Assembly (NCBI GenBank): GCA_021785095.1
Contig: JAJYGM010000029.1
Span: 1-10,905, forward strand
DNA length: 10,905 nt
Reading direction: 5' to 3'
Source of the DNA: Actinomycetes bacterium
GTDB lineage: Bacteria > Actinomycetota > Acidimicrobiia > Acidimicrobiales > Bog-793
The notes under the pieces were generated by a model. That model worked only from the letters and a program-made list of their open reading frames with translations. It ran no database searches and had not been told where the DNA came from. Positions 6,586 to 10,905 of this stretch are shown in pieces (within the stretch, counting starts at the first letter, position 1; each line of letters opens with the position of its first letter). Position numbers and translations under genes: made by a program.

Positions 6586-6867
6586 GCCGAATATTCGATT
6601 GCCGCGGTGACCAGGACAGATGGCCTTGCTCGCGAGTGGCGCACCACGTTGACCGGTCGTGCTCTTGCCACCGGCAGTACCGAGCCTGAGGACCACCTAC
6701 CGCTGGTGCGAGAGGCGTCCTGACTGAGAGCCTTTGTGCAGCTCACGACTCTGTTCCGGGTCTCCGGCACGCACAGGCTGCTGGGGAGGCGACGACCAAG
6801 ACGAGCCGGAACATGCACCTGACCGGGAGACCGGCGGGACGGAGCCCGGCCGATCTACCGCCGCTAA
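6586..6867 (+). other. Spacer between the intron and the IS, with two short unrecognised open frames
   Basis: One plus-strand frame carries on from the intron junction to TGA 6721-6723 (ending LPLVREAS). A second runs from after TGA 6687-6689 (GGA at 6690) up to the IS; it continues across the IS target site to TGA 8700-8702 when the IS is removed. Neither product is recognised. No RNA gene is seen. Confidence 0.3.
6864..6867. repeat. Left copy of the 4-bp target-site duplication
   Basis: CTAA directly precedes the left inverted repeat and is repeated at 8649-8652. It fits the YTAR-type target preference known for part of the IS5 superfamily. Confidence 0.6.
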
Positions 6868-6885
6868 CTACTTCCCCCGGAAAAA
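6868..6885 (+). repeat. Left terminal inverted repeat of the IS
   Basis: CTACTTCCCCCGGAAAAA compares with the right end read on the minus strand, TTACTTCGCCCGGAAAAA. They differ only at the first and eighth bases. Confidence 0.8.
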
Positions 6886-6962
6886 CGACTTCGAGAAATA
6901 GCCTCTGACCAGGACTTCGTGGTCTGGAGGGTGCTCGCGATCTGCGCCGAATGTTGACACGA

Positions 6963-6999
6963 TGGCTCCAACCGCCCATTGCAAAAGGGATTGGAGCCA
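6963..6999 (+). promoter_or_regulatory. Hairpin sequestering the transposase ribosome-binding site
   Basis: TGGCTCCAA (6963-6971) is the exact reverse complement of TTGGAGCCA (6991-6999), with a 19-nt loop. The right arm holds the only purine-rich Shine-Dalgarno candidate (GGAG, 6993-6996) before GTG 7002. Transcripts entering from outside the IS would fold here and hide the start; this kind of protection is known in IS10 and IS50. Confidence 0.55.
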
Positions 7000-7001
7000 C
7001 C

Positions 7002-8483
7002 GTGCTGCGCACCAAGGTAGATGGCCAGCAGGCCCTCTGGGAGTCCCTGCTTCCTGAGGAGTTCCGTCGCCTGCCACCGGGGCTTCAGGCGGTCGACGAG
7101 CTGCTCGACGACCCGGTCTTCTTCGAGCCGTTCGTGGCGCACTTCTCGCTGCTCTTCGGCCGGCCCTCGATCCCGATCGAGACCTACCTGCGGCTCATGC
7201 ACCTGCGCTTCCGCTACCGCCTCGGCTTCGAGACCCTCTGTGGCGAGGTGGCCGACTCGCTCGCCTGGCGGCGCTTTTGCCGGATCGGCCCCTACGACCG
7301 GGTTCCCGATCCCTCCACGCTCATGAAGATCACGAGGCGCTGCGGGGAGGATCTCGTCGCAAAGCTGAACGAGGCGCTGCTCAAGAAGGCGGCCGGCGAG
7401 CACCTCGTCAAGCTCGACAAGGTGCGGATCGACACGACCGTCGTCGCCGCGAACGTCGCCTATCCGACCGACTCGGGCCTGCTCGCCCGCGGCGTGGCGA
7501 AGCTCGCAGGCAACGTGGAGCGCCTGAAGCAGCTGGGCCTCGCTCGTCGGACGCCGTTTCGCAACCGGACGCGGTCTGTCCGCCGCCGCGCCCACGACAT
7601 CGGGGCGTGGCTCCGCCGGCGAAGCGACGAGGCAAAGGCCGAGGTGCTCGCCATCACCTCAGAGCTCGCCGATCTCGCCGAGGTCACGATCGCAGAGGCG
7701 CGATCTGTCGCCCGCAGCGCCACTCGCTCGCTCGCCCGTGCCGGGGCTGACGCGTCGGGCAAGGCGTCCTCCCTCCTCGCCGACATCGAGGCCGTTGCCG
7801 GGCTGCTCGAGAAGGTCGTCGCCCAGGCGAGAAGCCGCATCGGCGGCGACATGCCAGACGGCTCGACCCGGATCGTGTCGTTGCACGACCCCGACGCCCG
7901 GCCCATCGCGAAGGGCCGTCTCGGCAAGCCGGTCGAGTTCGGCTACAAGGCCCAGGTCGCCGACAACGCCGACGGCCTCGTGCTCGACCTTGCGGTGTTC
8001 CAAGGCAACCCGAACGACGCCACCTTGATCGTCCCGGCGATCGCGCGCATAAAGGCGCTGCTCGGACGCGCGCCAAAGGCAGTCAGCGCAGACCGGGGCT
8101 ACTCGGTCCCCGGCGTCGAGGCCGCTCTCGAGGCCGTCGGCGCAGCGAAGGTCGTCATCCCTCACAAGGGCCGCAAGAGCGCCCAGCGCCAGGTCATCGA
8201 GTCGGGCCGGTCCTTCCGCCGCCTCGTGAAGTGGCGCACCGGCTCCGAGGGGCGCATCTCGCACCTGAAGCACGCCTGGGGACTCGAGCGGACCCTCCTC
8301 GACGGCACCGCCGGGGCAGCCACCTGGTGCGGCTGGGGAGTGCTCGCCCACACAGCGACGAAGGTGGCCGCCCTCCAGACGAGACGAGCGGCGACACGGG
8401 AGGCCGCCAGAGAACGACGGGAGCGGCCAGAGGGGACCGGACCACCCCACAACAGACCCTTGGCCAAGCAACGCCGCAGCTGA
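7002..8483 (+). CDS. DDE transposase (IS5/ISNCY-like)
   Basis: This 493-residue transposase cuts and joins the ends of its own IS. An N-terminal DUF772-like DNA-binding region (about 30-115, with LRLMHLRFRYRLGFETLCGE) leads to the RNase-H-like core: first Asp in RIDTTVVAANVAYPTDSGLL (D144), second in SADRGY (D364), and Glu in RTGSEGRISHLKHAWGLERT (E416). A long Ala/Arg-rich helical insertion of about 120 residues (165-285) splits the core, and HDPDARPIAKGRLGKPVEFG (295-314) precedes the second catalytic strand. The basic C-terminal tail is disordered-looking. GTG 7002 is preferred, because an upstream in-frame ATG (6951) would translate the inverted repeat at 6963-6999. No frameshift or stop is present. 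Confidence 0.88.
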   Translation: MLRTKVDGQQALWESLLPEEFRRLPPGLQAVDELLDDPVFFEPFVAHFSLLFGRPSIPIETYLRLMHLRFRYRLGFETLCGEVADSLAWRRFCRIGPYDRVPDPSTLMKITRRCGEDLVAKLNEALLKKAAGEHLVKLDKVRIDTTVVAANVAYPTDSGLLARGVAKLAGNVERLKQLGLARRTPFRNRTRSVRRRAHDIGAWLRRRSDEAKAEVLAITSELADLAEVTIAEARSVARSATRSLARAGADASGKASSLLADIEAVAGLLEKVVAQARSRIGGDMPDGSTRIVSLHDPDARPIAKGRLGKPVEFGYKAQVADNADGLVLDLAVFQGNPNDATLIVPAIARIKALLGRAPKAVSADRGYSVPGVEAALEAVGAAKVVIPHKGRKSAQRQVIESGRSFRRLVKWRTGSEGRISHLKHAWGLERTLLDGTAGAATWCGWGVLAHTATKVAALQTRRAATREAARERRERPEGTGPPHNRPLAKQRRS

Positions 8484-8630
8484 GCTCCCGTCGCTTGGTC
8501 TCACCCGCCGCGGCCCCGCCCGAACGTGGAGGGGTCCGAGGTGGGAAGTGAGGCCGAAAAGGCGGGAGATCGGGCGGCATCGGGCCGTCCACGGGGCGCT
8601 CGGGCCGTCATCTCCGCTCGTCAGAGCCAC

Positions 8631-8648
8631 TTTTTCCGGGCGAAGTAA
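8631..8648 (-). repeat. Right terminal inverted repeat of the IS
   Basis: Read on the minus strand this is TTACTTCGCCCGGAAAAA, matching the left end. CTAA (8649-8652) follows on the outside. Confidence 0.8.
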
Positions 8649-8652
8649 CTAA
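8649..8652. repeat. Right copy of the 4-bp target-site duplication
   Basis: CTAA directly follows the right inverted repeat and matches 6864-6867. Confidence 0.6.
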
Positions 8653-8922
8653 CCGAACCGGTGGCCCACCTCACCAATCGAGACGCCGGTCGCGAGTTGT
8701 GAGCTCGATCTCGGCGGAGATGATGATGGGCGGGGTCAGCGGCGAGGCGTGCCGACGATGGTGGTGGTGTCGGGCACGGTTCCGACGTGCGCTATGGGAC
8801 GGTCTTTGCGTGCATCGCATCACCGCAGCTCGATCGAAACTGCGGATCTGCCGGGTTGCACCCCTGCCGACGCCAGCCAACGTCCGTCTGGCCTATCGCC
8901 GGATGAGGGTCCGCAGGGCGGT
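8653..8922. other. Non-coding flank between the IS and the epoxide hydrolase gene
   Basis: I see no supported gene. The plus frame that continues from before the IS ends at TGA 8700-8702. Short open frames on both strands have no recognisable motif. The stretch contains the 3' flank of the epoxide hydrolase gene, and I found no strong terminator hairpin. Confidence 0.45.
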
Positions 8923-10149
8923 TCAGGGCCTGCGGTCGTGGAAGGTGCGGCGCAGGTCGCTGACCCAGGCGTCGGGGTTCTCCCAGGGGATGAAGTGGCC
9001 GCCGTGGTCGTGGGCGTTGACGTTGACGTGGTTGAACCAATCGGCCTGCGGGCCGGCCTTGAACGCGCGGACGCGCTCGTCGGCGGTGTGGATGCCGGGC
9101 GGGTTCTCGTAGGTGACGAAGGTGAGGCCGACGGGGGCCTGCACGGCCGGGGTGCGGTCGTGGGCGGGGGCCCAGGGGTAGCGGTTGGCGTTGGCGTAGT
9201 AGCGCATGGAGGTGGCGATGGAGTTGTTTACCCAGTAGATGGTGGCGTGGGTGCACAGGTCGTCCTTGGTGAAGACGGACTCGACGTCGCCGCCGTTGTC
9301 GCTCCAGGCGTTCCAGCGCTCCAGCAGCCAGGCGAGCAGGCCGGCGGGTGAGTCGCTGAGGGCGTGGGCCAGGGTGGCGCCGTCGAGCATGTGCACGGCG
9401 AGGTGGGATGCCGAGCGGTGGTCGAGCTCGATGATGCGGGCGCGGACGTCGGCGGGCTGGTCGTCGGTGAGGGGCCGGCTCCGGGCGAAGTCCCAGGCGC
9501 GCGGGCCGTTGAAGAAGTCGAGCGGCAGCCCGGAGCCGATGTGGATGCCGTACAGCTCGTCGGCGTACTTGTGGCCGAGCTGGCTGGAGACGATCCCGCC
9601 GATGTCGCAGCCCCCGGCCGCGTACTTCTCGTATCCCAGGGTCTTCGTCATGAGGGTGTGCCAGAGGTCGGCGACCTTCCAGAAGTTGACGTCCGGGAAG
9701 CCGGTGAGCGGCCCGGGGAAGCCGAAGCCGGGCAGGGACGGCACGATGACGTCGAACGCGTCGGCGGGGTCGCCGCCGAACGCGGCCGGCTCCGCGAGCG
9801 GATCGATCACCTTCGACCAGTGCCAGAACGTCCACGGCCAGCCGTGGGTGAGGATCAACGGGATCGGGCTGGCGCCGCGGCCGGGCTTGTGCATGAAGTG
9901 CACCGGGACGCCGGTAACGCTCACCTGGTAGTGCTCGTAGGCGTTGATAGCGGCCTCCGCTTGTCGCCAGTCGTAGCCGTCCCGCCAGTAGGCCACGAGC
10001 TCATGGAGATAGCTCGCCGGGACGCCGTAGGACCAGTCCTCGTTCCCCTCGTCCAGCGGCGGACGAGTCAGCCTGAGACGGGCGCGCAGGTCGTCGAGGC
10101 TGTCGTCGGGCACGTGGATCGGCGTGGGTTCCAGGGTGAATCGGGTCAC
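8923..10149 (-). CDS. Epoxide hydrolase, EHN (microsomal/juvenile-hormone-like) alpha/beta-hydrolase
   Basis: This 408-residue enzyme probably opens epoxides to diols. The N-terminal EHN lid-anchoring domain (1-110) shows FTLEPTPIHVPDDSLDDLRA followed by RLTRPP and WSYGVPASYLHELVAYW. The alpha/beta-hydrolase core has the oxyanion motif HGWPWTFWHW (102-111), IVPSLPGFGFP (135-145), and the nucleophile elbow GGCDIGG with Asp182. The catalytic His lies in HDHGGHFIPWENP (His385). In many relatives the elbow reads G-G/S-D-W-G; here Asp is kept, but the next residue is Ile. The GTG 10149 start has GAGGAG at 10156-10161 and overlaps the MarR stop by four bases (GTGA), so translation is probably coupled. 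Likely controlled by that MarR protein. Length is normal for the family; substrate unknown. Confidence 0.93.
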   Translation of the reverse strand: MTRFTLEPTPIHVPDDSLDDLRARLRLTRPPLDEGNEDWSYGVPASYLHELVAYWRDGYDWRQAEAAINAYEHYQVSVTGVPVHFMHKPGRGASPIPLILTHGWPWTFWHWSKVIDPLAEPAAFGGDPADAFDVIVPSLPGFGFPGPLTGFPDVNFWKVADLWHTLMTKTLGYEKYAAGGCDIGGIVSSQLGHKYADELYGIHIGSGLPLDFFNGPRAWDFARSRPLTDDQPADVRARIIELDHRSASHLAVHMLDGATLAHALSDSPAGLLAWLLERWNAWSDNGGDVESVFTKDDLCTHATIYWVNNSIATSMRYYANANRYPWAPAHDRTPAVQAPVGLTFVTYENPPGIHTADERVRAFKAGPQADWFNHVNVNAHDHGGHFIPWENPDAWVSDLRRTFHDRRP

Positions 10150-10640
10150 GCCGTTCTCCTCGGCACTTGGGAACCGCTCGATCTCGGCTCAGCCGATGCG
10201 TCGTGGGCGAGGACGACCAGCCGAGACAACACCTCCTGGGTGTCCGCGAGCACGGCCCGGTCCCGGTCGTCCAGCCTGTCGGTCAGCTGCGCCAGCATCG
10301 CCACTCGTTCGGCGTGGCGGGAGCTGACGACGATCTCGCCTGCTGAGGTCAGCGAGAGCAGCACTGCTCGGCCATCGCTCGGGTCAGGCTTGCGTGACAC
10401 CAGCCCCTGCGCTTCCAGCTTCGCGACGAGGCTGGTCAGTGCCGGCTGCTTGATCTGCTCGGTCGCCAACAGGTCGGTGAGTCGCATCGGCCCACCTCGC
10501 GAGAGGCTGTGGAGCACCGACAGGGTCGAGAAGCTCAACCTCTGCACCGACGCAAGCCGGATGAAGACCGAGTTGAAGTCCTCGATCACCGTCGCCAGGC
10601 GCTCAACATCGAGAGCTTGGCCTCGGGACATGGGTGCCAC
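10146..10640 (-). CDS. MarR-family transcriptional regulator, operon partner of the epoxide hydrolase
   Basis: This 164-residue winged-helix regulator has LSFSTLSVLHSLSRGGPMRL (35-54), helix-turn-helix LLATEQIKQPALTSLVAKLE (57-76), GLVSRKPDPSDGRAVLLSLT (79-98; wing, with Gly where most members have Arg) and a C-terminal dimerisation helix pair. It probably represses its own operon and the downstream epoxide hydrolase until a ligand binds. GTG 10640 and ATG 10631 are both possible starts; neither has a clear Shine-Dalgarno. A -10-like TATAGT at 10652-10647 would place the transcript start at or next to GTG 10640, so a leaderless mRNA is plausible. Its stop overlaps the hydrolase start in GTGA. 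A dyad at 10651-10665 is the likely operator. Confidence 0.87.
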   Translation of the reverse strand: MAPMSRGQALDVERLATVIEDFNSVFIRLASVQRLSFSTLSVLHSLSRGGPMRLTDLLATEQIKQPALTSLVAKLEAQGLVSRKPDPSDGRAVLLSLTSAGEIVVSSRHAERVAMLAQLTDRLDDRDRAVLADTQEVLSRLVVLAHDASAEPRSSGSQVPRRTA

Positions 10641-10650
10641 TCGCGAACTA

Positions 10651-10665
10651 TATCAATAATCGATA
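10651..10665. promoter_or_regulatory. AT-rich dyad, probable operator of the marR-epoxide hydrolase operon
   Basis: TATCAAT-A-ATCGATA is a 7+1+7 inverted repeat with one mismatch per arm pair. It is strikingly AT-rich for this region and ends 11 bp before GTG 10640. It overlaps the -10-like TATAGT on the minus strand (10652-10647). Size and composition fit MarR sites. It does not share sequence with the 1130-1169 palindrome. Confidence 0.5.
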
Positions 10666-10772
10666 GATCTGGCTGGTGCGTGACCAGTCGCAGGATCGCT
10701 CCACAGCAAGGGGCGACGAGAGCAGTGATCGGAAGCCGAAACGCCGGGGTGGACGGCTGCGTGCTCGGCTCG

Positions 10773-10905
10773 TCAGATGCTCCAGAAGCTGAGGGCCGCG
10801 CCGAGGAGGAAGGCGGTGCCGGCGATCACCAGGTGGCCGGCACGGATCCTGTTGAAGGTGAGGTTCGCCACTGAGGATGGCAGGCTGGAGGATGTGCCTG
10901 ACGAC
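10773..10905 (-). CDS. Small membrane protein, C-terminal part (5' end beyond window)
   Basis: Only the last 43 residues are visible, ending at TGA 10775-10773. They read SSLPSSVANLTFNRIRAGHL, then a hydrophobic segment VIAGTAFLLGAALSFW and a final SI, consistent with one membrane-spanning helix near the C-terminus. The family is not recognisable from this piece. It lies upstream of the MarR gene on the same strand, with about 130 bp between its stop and the MarR start, so it may be a separate transcription unit or the first gene of a longer one. Confidence 0.55.
   Translation of the reverse strand, partial: SSGTSSSLPSSVANLTFNRIRAGHLVIAGTAFLLGAALSFWSI

Larger units (their letters stand above)
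6868..8648 (+). mobile_element. Complete DDE insertion sequence (IS5/ISNCY-like), 1781 bp
   Basis: The element is bounded by near-identical terminal inverted repeats (6868-6885 and 8631-8648; 16 of 17 match from the second base), with CTAA on both sides. It carries one intact transposase gene on the plus strand. A subterminal motif GCCTCTGAC (6901-6909) is mirrored as GGCTCTGAC near the right end (8628-8620, minus), probably a second transposase contact. Intact ends and ORF suggest recent arrival and possible activity. The right-hand 165 bp after the transposase stop is non-coding. Family naming is from memory of similar proteins; an ISfinder comparison would settle it. Confidence 0.82.

Noticed and set aside
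8792..9835. Minus-strand 347-codon frame overlapping the epoxide hydrolase
   Set aside because: It is an Arg/Pro/His-rich shadow of the hydrolase gene in another frame.
9364..10659. Plus-strand 431-codon frame
   Set aside because: It is antisense to both the hydrolase and the MarR gene, whose family motifs are clear.

Overview
The window is GC-rich throughout, and most genes show strong G/C third-position bias. Several starts are GTG, and the gene types (F420-type reductase, DHA2 exporter, EHN epoxide hydrolase, MarR and HxlR regulators) fit a high-GC actinobacterium. I cannot name a genus. It looks like an accessory, stress or xenobiotic-response region that has received mobile DNA.

Left part (1-4503). 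A MarR-family regulator runs off the left edge on the minus strand. After about 570 bases with no recognisable gene comes a perfect 18-bp inverted repeat (1130-1169) lying over a likely promoter. Plus-strand genes follow: an F420/NADP-type oxidoreductase, a 14-helix DHA2 multidrug-type exporter, a PaaI-like hotdog thioesterase that looks short at its N-terminus, and an HxlR-type regulator. A GC-rich hairpin without a T-tract separates the exporter from the thioesterase. A weaker copy of the operator motif lies just upstream of the left MarR gene, so that regulator may control both itself and the reductase-exporter pair.

Middle part (4504-8922) is a mobile-element landing zone. A complete group II intron (about 4620-6579, minus strand) encodes a reverse transcriptase/maturase. 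Its ends are supported by domain V, domain VI with a bulged A, a GTGTG 5' end, and a 6-bp EBS1-IBS1 match. Some 290 bp further on is an apparently intact DDE insertion sequence (6868-8648) with near-perfect terminal inverted repeats, a CTAA target duplication, and a hairpin that would hide the transposase ribosome-binding site. The sequence around both elements contains short open frames that become continuous when the elements are removed in silico, but I recognise no product.

Right part (8923-10905). On the minus strand a second MarR-family gene overlaps an EHN-type epoxide hydrolase gene by four bases (GTGA), which indicates a translationally coupled two-gene operon. An AT-rich dyad sits directly before the regulator start. 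The C-terminal end of a small membrane protein enters from the right edge.

Taken together, two independently regulated detoxification-like modules (reductase plus exporter; epoxide hydrolase) flank two mobile elements. I see no tRNA, rRNA, CRISPR array or defence system, and no clearly new type of biological system. The most notable items are the operator architecture and the well-resolved mobile-element boundaries.
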